This document shows, in pieces, positions 1 to 7,905 of a DNA stretch of 64,000 nucleotides. The DNA is from Candidatus Krumholzibacteriia bacterium. Lineage in GTDB: Bacteria > Krumholzibacteriota > Krumholzibacteriia > WVZY01 > JAKEHA01. Each line of letters opens with the position of its first letter. The stretch's first letter is position 1. Location of the stretch: contig JAOUHG010000007.1 in assembly GCA_029865265.1 (NCBI GenBank), positions 1 to 64,000 on the forward strand. The letters run 5' to 3'. The notes beneath the pieces were generated by a model, which made no database searches, was not told the DNA's origin, and worked only from the letters and a program-made list of their open reading frames with translations. A program made the position numbers and the translations under genes.

Positions 1-491
1 ACAACCGGATTCAGGCCCGCGTCACGCACGATACCGGCGTGCGCGTTGACCATTTCCTTCTTGGCGGCGACCAGCAGGATCTCCATCTGGTTGGCGCCCA
101 CGTCCTCGTTGAGGACCTGGAAGTCGAGACACACGTCGTCGATGTCGAAGGGCACGTGCTGCTCCGCTTCCCAGAAGATGGCTTCCTTGGCGTCGTCGGG
201 ATTCATCTTGTCCATGACGACCTTCTTCACGATGACCGCGCGGCCCGACACCGCGGTGACGACGTTCTTCGCGGTCACGCCGGCCTTGGTCATGCACTCC
301 TGGATACCCTGGACGACCAGGCTCTGATCCATGATCTCGCCCTCGACGATCGCCTCGGACGGAAGCTTCACGATGCCGTAACGGATGAGCATCGGTGTGT
401 CCTTGGAGTGGTCGATCTCAACCACCTTGATCAGGCTCGAACCGATGTCCAGCCCGATGGACGTCTTGCCTTTCCGCGAGAACACTTTCAT
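1..491 (-). CDS. pilM: Type IV pilus assembly protein PilM (N-terminal part, cut by window edge)
   Basis: Actin-like cytoplasmic ATPase that caps the PilN/O/P inner-membrane alignment complex of the type IV pilus. The visible 163 residues begin MKVFSRKGKTSIGLDIGSS, with the actin-fold phosphate-1 motif GLDIGSS at residues 13-19, followed by the PilM-typical segment EAIFWEAEQHVPFDIDDV. The frame is open to the left edge, so the C-terminal half and any pilN/O/P/Q lie outside the window. The ATG has only a weak ribosome site (GAAGAG). It lies about 250 bp downstream of pilD, the position it holds in the Myxococcus pil locus. The assignment is firm; the truncation is only an effect of the window boundary. 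Confidence 0.93.
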   Translation of the reverse strand, partial: MKVFSRKGKTSIGLDIGSSLIKVVEIDHSKDTPMLIRYGIVKLPSEAIVEGEIMDQSLVVQGIQECMTKAGVTAKNVVTAVSGRAVIVKKVVMDKMNPDDAKEAIFWEAEQHVPFDIDDVCLDFQVLNEDVGANQMEILLVAAKKEMVNAHAGIVRDAGLNPV

Positions 492-742
492 CTCTTCACC
501 AGCCTTGGCTCACGCCGTATCGACGAATGGATTCGCCGGGTGTTCGTCTAACTACTATCCCTATGTACAAATAGACCTTGCCGCGGCGGTCAATCTCGCA
601 ACAAGCATGCCAGCCGTGTGCCGCGCCGCGGAGCATGCATTCCGATGATAACTGGCTATGTCCGCATGAGTTATTCTGCGTCGTGTACTCAATCGGCGAA
701 TTTTGCCGGGTTACGCCATGCAATCTGCATACGCGACATGCA
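492..742. other. Intergenic gap between pilD end and pilM start
   Basis: There is no plausible gene in these 251 bp. On the minus strand a TTGACC hexamer (593 to 588) lies about 100 bp upstream of pilM and could be a -35 box, but no convincing -10 box sits 16-18 bp downstream of it. The GCATGC palindrome occurs twice about 25 bp apart (near 606 and 634) and could pair. No terminator with a T tract is seen behind pilD. The gap suggests that pilM starts its own transcription unit, but the promoter cannot be placed. Confidence 0.4.
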
Positions 743-1528
743 TTACCGGGGAACCGAAAGCGCTCCCATGTACAGTGTCAGCAACCGCTCGCCTGCGAAG
801 AGCATGAGACACGCAGCAGGGGCAAGAAACGAACCGAATGCAACCGCCGTCTTGCCATCGCCACCGCTGCGCCGCATCAGCCAGATTCCGTACAGGCTGC
901 CCGCGGCCGCGGCGATGAACAGCACCGCAAACACCATCTGCCAGCCCAGGAACGCGCCAATCATGGCCATGAGCTTCACGTCGCCGCCGCCCATGCCGTC
1001 CACCTTGCGCGCGGCCTTGTAGAGGCCGGCGATGGCCAGGATGAGCCCGGCCCCCACCAGCGAGCCCAGCAGGGACTGCAGCACGCCGATGTCGAGGCAC
1101 ACCCACGCCCCCAGCCAGCCCAGCACCGTGCCCCCGATGGAGAGCGGGTCGGGAATGATCTGGTGGTCCCAGTCGATGAAGGTGATCGCAATGAGAATGC
1201 ACAGAAACGCAACAATCCACGCCGCCTGCAATCCGGGTCCGTACACGTGGACGGCCAGGCCGGCCGCGGTTGCGGTCAACAGTTCCACCAGTGGGTAGCG
1301 AACGGGAATGCGCCACTTGCAGCGCCGGCATTTTCCGCCCAGTAGAAGCCAGCTCAACACGGGCACGTTGTCGTACCAGGAAATGGTCTGCTGACACTTC
1401 GGGCACTGCGAGCGCCCACCCACCACCGACGTCGCGCGCGGCAGGCGGTAAATGACCACGTTGAGGAAGCTCCCCAGCAGCGCGCCGAAGGCCGCGGCCA
1501 TCGCCGTATATGCGACGTCAGCCGTCAT
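743..1528 (-). CDS. pilD: Prepilin leader peptidase/N-methyltransferase (A24 aspartyl protease)
   Basis: Inner-membrane enzyme that cleaves the short leader of type IV prepilins and methylates the new N-terminal Phe. The 261-residue protein has the family layout: an N-terminal hydrophobic segment followed by the motif GSFLNVVIYRLPR, a cytoplasmic zinc-type loop with CPKC and CRRC pairs (the methyltransferase domain), then about six membrane helices. The two catalytic aspartates lie in FIDWDHQIIPD and in the GMGGGDVKL motif (the GxGD signature). The ATG follows AAGGAAGAG closely, and the start overlaps the end of the upstream TPR gene by 11 bp, so translation is probably coupled. Its obvious substrate is the pilin at 4087-4527. 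Confidence 0.96.
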   Translation of the reverse strand: MTADVAYTAMAAAFGALLGSFLNVVIYRLPRATSVVGGRSQCPKCQQTISWYDNVPVLSWLLLGGKCRRCKWRIPVRYPLVELLTATAAGLAVHVYGPGLQAAWIVAFLCILIAITFIDWDHQIIPDPLSIGGTVLGWLGAWVCLDIGVLQSLLGSLVGAGLILAIAGLYKAARKVDGMGGGDVKLMAMIGAFLGWQMVFAVLFIAAAAGSLYGIWLMRRSGGDGKTAVAFGSFLAPAACLMLFAGERLLTLYMGALSVPR

Positions 1529-2204
1529 TCTCTTCCTTGCCGATGCGGCCGGTGCGCCGGATCTGCTCGATGTAGCGGCGCGCCATCTCCTTCATGTAGG
1601 GCTGCTCCGACGACGCGGCCAGCTCCTCCCACATGCGGATCGAGGTCTCGGCGTGTCCGCCCCTGGAGTACACGAACGCGGCGAAGCGCCGCGCGCGGTC
1701 CCCGCCGCCGGGCATGCGCGAGGCCAGGTGGAAGTAGCGCGCCGCGGAGTCCGCGTCACCACGGGTTATGTAATAGAGAAAGCCGATCTCGAACGGGAAC
1801 TCCCACGCCTCCGGGTTGGCGCGCATGCCCTTCTTGAGGACCTCCACGCCGCGGGGAAAGTCTCCCATGTCCTGCGACATCACCACCGCGCCGAAAACGT
1901 ACGGAAACTGGAAGTGCGGGTCTAGGTCGGTGACGATATCGATCAACCCGTTGAAGTAGGCCAGGCTGTGCTGGTTCTTGGCGTAGCCGCCGAAGTACTG
2001 CACGGCCTGAAACCACACCAGGTCCGCGGCCAGCTCGCGGTAGCCCAGCGAGGTCTGCTCCACCAGCTTTCCCGACGGCAGGTACAGATTGGCGTACAGG
2101 TAGGGCCGCACGCGGTGCTCCTGCACGCCGGCGGTGGCGAACACCAGCGAGGCGAGCACCACCGGGCCGATCGCGGCCGCTCCCAGCACGCGCGGCAGGC
2201 GCAT
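1518..2204 (-). CDS. TPR-type protein with signal anchor, in the pil operon
   Basis: A 228-residue protein with an N-terminal hydrophobic segment (about residues 8-26, a signal anchor or signal peptide), so probably periplasmic or membrane-attached. The rest is helical and TPR-like: repeated patterns such as ALADLVWFQAVQYFGGYA, DLDPHFQFPYVFGAVV and EFPFEIGFLYYI resemble degenerate tetratricopeptide pairs. It starts one base after the permease stop and runs into pilD, so it belongs to the same operon. In Myxococcus an accessory gene, pilG, accompanies the pilH/pilI ABC genes; this protein may be a positional counterpart, but I see no sequence proof. The specific function is unknown. Confidence 0.75.
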   Translation of the reverse strand: MRLPRVLGAAAIGPVVLASLVFATAGVQEHRVRPYLYANLYLPSGKLVEQTSLGYRELAADLVWFQAVQYFGGYAKNQHSLAYFNGLIDIVTDLDPHFQFPYVFGAVVMSQDMGDFPRGVEVLKKGMRANPEAWEFPFEIGFLYYITRGDADSAARYFHLASRMPGGGDRARRFAAFVYSRGGHAETSIRMWEELAASSEQPYMKEMARRYIEQIRRTGRIGKEENDG

Positions 2205-2205
2205 G

Positions 2206-2973
2206 TCAGCTCACTTCCCGCGCCCGGAAGATCACCGTGGCCAGGTACAGGAGGCCCGCGGTATAGGCCAGCGCGTACAGGGTGACCGCCACCACGAAGC
2301 CCTCGGGCAGCGGCAGGTTGTGGACCGCTTCGGTGCGCGCGTTGAGCAGTTCAAGATTGGGCAGAATGTAGTAGGCGCCGGTGGCGACCAGTCGCGGCAC
2401 GGTGCCGCCAAAGCGTTCCGCGAATGCCAGCAGGTCGCCGGCGGTGTGGCCCGCCACCACGCAGGCGATGGTGAAGAATGACCCCAGCAACGGCGAACTG
2501 AACGACGAGAACAGCGTCAGCAGTGCCGTGACCAGCGCGCCCTCCAGCAACGTCAGGTAGACGGCGATGGCGAGGGTGCTGGTGATCCGGGTACCGCTCA
2601 GCACCACCACCAGCATGTGCACGGCCGCCATCAATACGATGACCGCCGACACGGTGGCCACGGTGCCGGCGTACTTGCCCAGCATGAACTCCACGCGCGA
2701 AATCGGCTTGGCCAGCAGCGCGCGCAGAATGCCCCGCTCCTTCTCCATGTGGAACGAGCCCGCACCCAGCAGGACGATGAGCACCACGGCAAAAATCGAG
2801 ACCGCGGCCAGCCCGATGTCGATGACGATCTTCTGCTGCGCACCCACCGCCAGCGGCGAGAGCACGTACGAGGAGCCCATCAGCAGCACCCCGAACAGGA
2901 TCACCACGAGCAGGATGCGCTCCTGCAGGTAATTGCGCAGGGTAAAGCGGGCGAGCGTCAAAATGGGTGTCAT
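2206..2973 (-). CDS. ABC-2 type transporter permease (PilI position)
   Basis: The 255-residue membrane protein has about six hydrophobic helices and the ABC-2 permease landmark FHMEKERGILRALLAKPISRVEFMLGK (residues about 75-101; the EKERG coupling helix), as in exporters that pair with the adjacent ATPase. It begins only 2 bp after the ATPase stop, so the two are one transporter. In Myxococcus an ABC ATPase/permease pair (pilH, pilI) occupies the same place between pilA and pilD and is needed for pilus export/assembly; by position this is the pilI equivalent. The substrate is unknown. A general drug or lipid exporter cannot be excluded. Confidence 0.85.
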   Translation of the reverse strand: MTPILTLARFTLRNYLQERILLVVILFGVLLMGSSYVLSPLAVGAQQKIVIDIGLAAVSIFAVVLIVLLGAGSFHMEKERGILRALLAKPISRVEFMLGKYAGTVATVSAVIVLMAAVHMLVVVLSGTRITSTLAIAVYLTLLEGALVTALLTLFSSFSSPLLGSFFTIACVVAGHTAGDLLAFAERFGGTVPRLVATGAYYILPNLELLNARTEAVHNLPLPEGFVVAVTLYALAYTAGLLYLATVIFRAREVS

Positions 2974-2975
2974 GG

Positions 2976-3953
2976 TTACCTGCGCGTCAGTACGGGTTCA
3001 GAGTCTCGTTTCGCCGGGTCCGGCGCGGCCGGGGAGAACTCGCGCACGGCGTCGACGAAGACGTCTTCGAGCCGCGTGCGCAACGGTTTCACTTCCACCA
3101 CGTGTCCCTCGGCAGCGTACACGTCGGCCACCAGGTCCTTGAGGCGCGTCTCGTCGCAGCGCACGATGGTCACGGTTTCGCCCGCGAACACCTCGCGCGC
3201 GCCGTAGTCGCGCGCCTGCAGGCGCCGGCGGTCCACACCGGAGAAGGTCACCTCGACCTGCGCGTTCTGGTCGGCGTACACCTCGCGCAGGTCGAGTACG
3301 CGGGCGATGCGCCCGCCGCTGAGAATTCCCACCCGGTCGCACACCGCTTCCACGTCGGGCACGATATGCGAGCTCATCATGATGGTCTTGCCCTGGCGTT
3401 TGAGATCGATCAGCAGTTCGCGCAGCTGCTTGCGCCCCACCGGGTCGAGGCCGCTGTAGGGCTCGTCCAGCAGCAGCAGCTCGGGGTCGTTCATGAGCGC
3501 GGTGGCGATGCCCAGGCGCTGCTTCATGCCCTTGGAGTAGTGGCGGATCTTGACGGAACGCTTCTCGCCCAGGCCCACCAGCTCGATGAGCTCGTCGGCC
3601 CGGCGGCGCACTACCGCGCGCGGCAGGCGGAACAGGCGCCCCACCAGCAGCAGCATCTCGGGGCCGGTGATCTGCGGGTACAGGCCGACCTCTTCGCCCA
3701 GGTAGCCCATGCGGGCGCGGGTGCGCTCGCTGGCGCCGTCCTGGCCGAAGATGGTGACCGAGCCCGCGTCGGGGCGGATGAGGCCCAGGATGGCCTTCAT
3801 GGTGGTCGACTTCCCGGCGCCGTTGTGACCCAGGAAGCCGAACACCTCCCCCTGCTCGAGGGAGAGGTCCACGCCCTGCAGGACGGGGGTGCGCACACCC
3901 CAGAACCCCTGGCGGAACGACTTGCGTATGCCGTGCAATTCGAGAATAACCAT
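2976..3953 (-). CDS. ABC transporter ATP-binding protein (PilH position)
   Basis: The 325-residue protein has one nucleotide-binding domain (residues about 1-225) followed by a roughly 80-residue C-terminal extension of the kind seen in ABC-2/drug-type ATPases. Walker A is GHNGAGKST, the signature motif YSKGMKQR, Walker B LLLLDEP, and the switch histidine lies in MMSSHIV. It pairs with the permease immediately downstream. The gene lies just behind the pilA terminator, so it is read either by readthrough or from an unseen promoter. Its place between pilA and pilD matches Myxococcus pilH. The role in pilus biogenesis is inferred from context, not shown by the sequence. Confidence 0.9.
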   Translation of the reverse strand: MVILELHGIRKSFRQGFWGVRTPVLQGVDLSLEQGEVFGFLGHNGAGKSTTMKAILGLIRPDAGSVTIFGQDGASERTRARMGYLGEEVGLYPQITGPEMLLLVGRLFRLPRAVVRRRADELIELVGLGEKRSVKIRHYSKGMKQRLGIATALMNDPELLLLDEPYSGLDPVGRKQLRELLIDLKRQGKTIMMSSHIVPDVEAVCDRVGILSGGRIARVLDLREVYADQNAQVEVTFSGVDRRRLQARDYGAREVFAGETVTIVRCDETRLKDLVADVYAAEGHVVEVKPLRTRLEDVFVDAVREFSPAAPDPAKRDSEPVLTRR

Positions 3954-4020
3954 GGCTGATTTCCGGGCGGCGGGGCCGCCCGGCAGGGGAAAATGCAGAT
4001 TCCGTGCCGATTCTTACGGG

Positions 4021-4059
4021 ACAAAAGCAAGCGGGGCGGGACCTCTCGGCCCCGCCCCG
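4021..4059 (-). terminator. Intrinsic terminator behind pilA
   Basis: A 9-bp G+C-only stem (cggggcggg paired with cccgccccg, 4032-4040 with 4051-4059) with a 10-base loop. On the minus strand it is followed by CTTGCTTTTGT, a T-rich tail. It lies 28 bp past the pilA stop codon, so most pilin transcripts should end here, which isolates the highly expressed pilin from the pilH/pilI/pilD genes. Confidence 0.8.
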
Positions 4060-4086
4060 TACGAGCACTACACTCTGGCGTTCGGC

Positions 4087-4527
4087 TTACTGGCCGCTCG
4101 TCAGCGTGATGATGGTCGTCGCGCCGTCCTTGCCCACGGCGTCGATGATGTACCCGTCCCAGGTACCGTCACCGTCGGGATCCTGCGGCTGGTAGCCGAC
4201 GAGCCCGGCGCCGGCGGCAGCGCCGTCGACCGGCGAATCCTGCAGACGCGAGAACGGGTTGGTCAGAAGGGCACCCGCCGGAAGCAGGTCCGTCATGACG
4301 TCGCCGTTCGCGAGGGCGTCGCCGCCCACGCTGCCGGCATACACGCCGTCGTTCTGCACCGAGAAGTCCTCGGCAGCCAACTGCGTGGTGTGCGCATTCG
4401 ACTTGGTCGAGGCCTCTTTGGCGCGAGACTGCATGTTAATGAAGTTCGGAATCGCGATGGCCGCGAGAATACCGATGATCACAACTACGATCATCAGCTC
4501 GATGAGAGTGAAACCCTTGTTACGCAT
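4087..4527 (-). CDS. pilA: Type IV major pilin candidate (prepilin)
   Basis: A 146-residue class IVa prepilin. The leader MRNKG is followed by the mature N-terminus FTLIELMIVVVIIGILAAIA, with the conserved Glu5 of the mature protein and a single hydrophobic helix that forms the pilus core. PilD would cut after Gly5. The remainder is a small globular domain without an obvious cysteine pair. The start is fixed by a strong AGGAGG site 7 bp upstream. The gene stands alone between its own sigma-54 promoter and an intrinsic terminator, next to the pilS/pilR pair, which is the usual arrangement for the major pilin. A minor pseudopilin is possible but less likely in this context. Confidence 0.92.
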   Translation of the reverse strand: MRNKGFTLIELMIVVVIIGILAAIAIPNFINMQSRAKEASTKSNAHTTQLAAEDFSVQNDGVYAGSVGGDALANGDVMTDLLPAGALLTNPFSRLQDSPVDGAAAGAGLVGYQPQDPDGDGTWDGYIIDAVGKDGATTIITLTSGQ

Positions 4528-4605
4528 CGGACAACCTCCTATTTAGCTGTTGTGCGTATGGATGTTTATCCATCCGGACCGACTAACGGTCCTGCCGTGT
4601 GTAAA

Positions 4606-4622
4606 GGCAAGCCGCATGCCAA
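4606..4622 (-). promoter_or_regulatory. Sigma-54 (-24/-12) promoter of pilA
   Basis: On the minus strand the sequence reads TTGGCATGCGGCTTGCC. It has the invariant GG (-24) and GC (-12) elements with the correct ten-base spacing (TGGCAY-N5-TTGC). It lies about 80 bp before the pilA start codon, giving a leader of roughly 70 nt. The enhancer-binding activator PilR and its kinase PilS are encoded immediately upstream, so the cis site and its trans factor both support the assignment. The intervening 4623-4764 region would hold the PilR binding sites, which I did not resolve. Confidence 0.8.
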
Positions 4623-4700
4623 ATCAACTTGCCGATATCTTCCCTGTATCCAGTTGTTCCCTCGTGTGTTGCCGTGTCGCCCGGGCTTCCTCGTCCCCAG

Positions 4701-4734
4701 GGCCGCGCCGGCCGCCGGGGCCGGCTTTGCGGCC
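4701..4734 (-). terminator. Strong hairpin behind pilR
   Basis: Nested inverted repeat: the outer arm ggccgc pairs with gcggcc (with a 3-base TTT bulge) and the inner arm gccggcc with ggccggc, around a 5-base loop. It lies 30 bp past the pilR stop codon and before the pilA promoter. No T tract follows on the minus strand, so it may act as a Rho-type pause or an mRNA 3'-end stabiliser rather than a classical terminator. Confidence 0.45.
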
Positions 4735-4764
4735 GTGTCGCAAAGTGCAGTTTGCCGGGAATCG

Positions 4765-6156
4765 CTAATCCGCGTCGATCAGCACCTTCTCCATTTCCTT
4801 GTCGAGCCCGTAGCGCTGGATCTTGCGGTACAGCGTGGAGGCGTTTATCCCAAGGATCTGGCTGGCCTTCTTCTTCTGCCAGTTGGTGTCGTTGAGAACT
4901 TTAATGAGGTACTCCTTCTCCAGCTCGTCCAGGGTGACCTGGGCCCGCTCGGTGATCAGCGAGTGCGAGTTGGGCTCGCGCTGGCAGATCTTCTCCGGGA
5001 GCGAGCCCGGCGTGATCTGGTCGCTCTCCTCCAGGATCAGCGCCCGCTCCACCACGTTCTCCAGCTCGCGCACGTTGCCGGGCCAGTCGTACACCACCAG
5101 GATCTCCATGGCCTCGCGGGTGATGCCCTTCTGGCGCGACTCGGGCAGGTCCTCGTTGTACTTCTTGAGGAAGTGCTGGACGATGAGCGGGATGTCGTCG
5201 CGGCGCTTGCGCAGCGGCGGCAGCTGCACCGGGATGACGTTGAGCCGGTAGTAGAGGTCGGCGCGGAAGCGCTCCTGCTTGATGGCCTTCTCCAGGTCGG
5301 CGTTGGTGGCGGCCACCAGGCGCACGTCCACCTTGATGGGGTTGGTGCCGCCCACCGGGATCACCTCGCGCTCCTGCAAGACACGCAGTAACTTGACTTG
5401 AATGGTGGGCGAGGTCTCGCCGATCTCATCCAGGAAGAACGTCCCGCCCTGCGCCACCTTGAACAGGCCTTCCTTGTCCTTGATGGCGCCGGTGAAGGAG
5501 CCCTTCACGTGACCGAACAGCTCGCTCTCCAGCAGGCTCTCGGGAAGCGCGCCGCAGTTGATGCTCACGAAGGGACCATTGGCGCGCGACGATCTAAAAT
5601 GAATGGCGCGCGCGATCAGTTCCTTGCCGGTTCCGCTCTCACCATAGATGAGGATGGTGGACTCCGTGTCGGCCACCTTGTCCACCAGACCGAACACCTT
5701 CTGCATCTCCTCGCTCTTGCCGATGATGGTGCGCAGATCGGCGGTGCGCTTGAGCTGCTTCTTGAGCATGACGTTCTCGGTACGCACCTTCCTCATGTCC
5801 AGCGCGTTGCGCACCACCATCTTGATCTCTTCGTTCTTGGCGTGCTTGATCAGGTAGTGAAACGCCCCCTGGTTCACCGCCTCGATGGCCGTCTTCTGCG
5901 AGGCGTACGCCGTCATGATCACCACCGGCATGGTGGGGTCGATGCGCTTGATCTCACGCAGCACCTCCATGCCGTCCATGCCCGCCATCTTGATATCCGT
6001 GAGAACGACGTCGAAACGGCTTCCGTTCACTTCTTCGATCGCCTTCTTGCCCGTACTCACCGTCGTGATGTCGTAGCCCTCCTTGCGGAGCATGATCGAA
6101 AGGAACTGGCACATGCTCTTCTCGTCGTCCACCACCAGAATGCGTTCTCCAGCCAT
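4765..6156 (-). CDS. pilR: NtrC-family sigma-54-dependent response regulator PilR
   Basis: Activator of pilin transcription. The receiver domain (residues 5-120) has the acidic pocket DD at 10-11, the phospho-acceptor D54 and K104. The AAA+ domain has Walker A GESGTGKE (172-179) and Walker B GGTFFLDE. The sigma-54 contact loop reads GSFTGA (219-224) instead of the common GAFTGA. A Fis-type helix-turn-helix (ILGINASTLYRKIQRYG) ends the protein. The residue after K104 is His, not the usual cis-Pro. I place the start at 6156, where the product begins MAGERILVVDDE and AGGAAG lies upstream; an in-frame ATG at 6183 would add nine residues. pilS ends just upstream (gap 4-31 bp). Confidence 0.94.
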   Translation of the reverse strand: MAGERILVVDDEKSMCQFLSIMLRKEGYDITTVSTGKKAIEEVNGSRFDVVLTDIKMAGMDGMEVLREIKRIDPTMPVVIMTAYASQKTAIEAVNQGAFHYLIKHAKNEEIKMVVRNALDMRKVRTENVMLKKQLKRTADLRTIIGKSEEMQKVFGLVDKVADTESTILIYGESGTGKELIARAIHFRSSRANGPFVSINCGALPESLLESELFGHVKGSFTGAIKDKEGLFKVAQGGTFFLDEIGETSPTIQVKLLRVLQEREVIPVGGTNPIKVDVRLVAATNADLEKAIKQERFRADLYYRLNVIPVQLPPLRKRRDDIPLIVQHFLKKYNEDLPESRQKGITREAMEILVVYDWPGNVRELENVVERALILEESDQITPGSLPEKICQREPNSHSLITERAQVTLDELEKEYLIKVLNDTNWQKKKASQILGINASTLYRKIQRYGLDKEMEKVLIDAD

Positions 6157-6186
6157 GCTGACTTCCTTTTCTTGTCGGGCCATATC

Positions 6187-7884
6187 CTACTCCACGGTCG
6201 CGACGGCAACATCGTCGTCGACCCTAGCTTGCACCGGCGTCCCCACCGGCAGTGTGATCGTGAACACCGCACCCCCGCCCACACGATTCCGGAACCCAAT
6301 CGTTCCTCCGTGCGCGGAAACAATTTTGTTGGCAATAGCCAGTCCCAGCCCGGTGCCACCCTCCTTGGTGGTGAAGAACGGCTCGAAGAACCGCTCCACC
6401 CCCTCCAGATCGATACCGCGCCCGCTGTCGCGAAACTCCACCTGGATGGCCTCCCCGCCCTGCGGAGTCGCCACCACTTCCAGCGTCCCGCCGCCCACCA
6501 TTGCCTCGCAGGCGTTGATGGAGAGATTCATGAACACCTGGCGCAGCTGCTCGTCGTCCATGTAGACGGTGGGCAGGTTGTCCGCGCACTCCAGCCGCAC
6601 CGCGATGCCGTTGCTCTTCTCGGCGTTCTTCTTGAGCAGCACCATCGTCTCCGACAGGCTCTTGTCCACGCGCGACGGGAAACGCCGTGGCGTGCGCAGG
6701 CGCGCAAACTCGAGAAAGTCGGAGATGATCCGGTCCAGCCGGTCCGACTCGCGCATGATCAGTTCCATCAGGCGCTTGTTTTCTCCGTCCAGCTCCAGCT
6801 CCTGGTAGAGCATCTCGATGGAGCCGGAGATCGAGGCCAGCGGGTTGCGCAGCTCGTGCGCAATTCCCGCCGAGAGTTCTCCAATGGCGGCCAGGCGGTC
6901 GGCCTTGCGCACCCGCTCGCGCATCTCGTGCACCTCGGTGAGGTCCTGGAACACGGCGATGATGCCCCGGCGGTTGCCGTCCGCATCGTGCAGGTGCGAG
7001 ATGCTGATGCCCAGCGGCCGGTCGCGGCCACCGCGCGTGTGCGTGGCGATCTCCTGGCGGCGTTTGCCGTGCTCCGACTCCAGCGACAGTTCCAGCTCGT
7101 GCGCCAGGTCGGGGGCCCGCACCGTCAGTGCCTCGTGGATGCCCCGGTTCTCAACCCCGCTCTTTGCCAGTTCCAGAATCTGCTCTGCGGCCGCGTTCAT
7201 GGTGACCACCCGGCCGTCGGTGTCCACCACCAGCACACCGCTGCTCATGTTCTCGAGAATGTAGTTGGTGTCGACCCGCAGTTGCTCGAGCGCCGATTGT
7301 GCGTGTTGCAGCGCCCGTCCCTTCAGTTTGATTCGATCCGCCAGGTAGCCGCCGACGGTTCCCACCAGAAAGAACATCGACACGTGCATGTAGGCGTCGA
7401 TGAGCCCGCTGGTCACGGTGCGTGGCAGCCCCTCGCCCCCGGGCGGCCGCAGGATCCCCTGCGCCTCCAGCAACTGGAATCCGACGAAGCACAGGGACGA
7501 CAGCAGCGCGGTGGTCAGCCCGCCCGGCATGGCCAGCAGGAACGCACCCGCTGCAATCGCCAGGCAGTAGACGGTGGTGAACTGCCCGTCCACGCCCCCG
7601 CCGTAGTGCATGATGCCGGCGGAGAGCGCGATGTCCGCCACCACCACCCCCCACGCAATGCGCCGTCTCGACACCCCCGCGCGGTCCAGCCCCAGGGCGG
7701 CCGCGCCCACCACCATGCTCGCCCCCAGCAGGCCGTAGAGCGGGCCCACCGCGAAGGCGTCGCTGGTCAGCTCGACGATCGTCACCCCGGCGCCCACCAC
7801 CAGTGCGGCGATGATGGCGCGCAGGACGAGGAACCGGTCGAAGTCGCGTCGCTCGACGGCGGTCGCGGATTCCTGGGTCGCCAC
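6187..7884 (-). CDS. pilS: Sensor histidine kinase PilS
   Basis: A 565-residue membrane kinase that phosphorylates PilR. The N-terminal ~180 residues hold about six hydrophobic helices (the PilS-type sensor, known in Pseudomonas to read pilin levels in the membrane). A PAS domain follows (about 205-310, with NILENMSSGVLVVDTDGRVV at its start), then HisKA with the phospho-acceptor in AGIAHELRNPLAS (His near 344), then HATPase_c with the N box NLSINACEAM and G boxes DSGRGID and GGTGLGLAI. The start is GTG with GGGAGGA 5-6 bp upstream. It lies 21 bp behind pilC in the pilB-T-C-S-R string. Confidence 0.93.
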   Translation of the reverse strand: MATQESATAVERRDFDRFLVLRAIIAALVVGAGVTIVELTSDAFAVGPLYGLLGASMVVGAAALGLDRAGVSRRRIAWGVVVADIALSAGIMHYGGGVDGQFTTVYCLAIAAGAFLLAMPGGLTTALLSSLCFVGFQLLEAQGILRPPGGEGLPRTVTSGLIDAYMHVSMFFLVGTVGGYLADRIKLKGRALQHAQSALEQLRVDTNYILENMSSGVLVVDTDGRVVTMNAAAEQILELAKSGVENRGIHEALTVRAPDLAHELELSLESEHGKRRQEIATHTRGGRDRPLGISISHLHDADGNRRGIIAVFQDLTEVHEMRERVRKADRLAAIGELSAGIAHELRNPLASISGSIEMLYQELELDGENKRLMELIMRESDRLDRIISDFLEFARLRTPRRFPSRVDKSLSETMVLLKKNAEKSNGIAVRLECADNLPTVYMDDEQLRQVFMNLSINACEAMVGGGTLEVVATPQGGEAIQVEFRDSGRGIDLEGVERFFEPFFTTKEGGTGLGLAIANKIVSAHGGTIGFRNRVGGGAVFTITLPVGTPVQARVDDDVAVATVE

Positions 7885-7905
7885 CAGTTCCTCCCGGCCC
7901 CGTGC

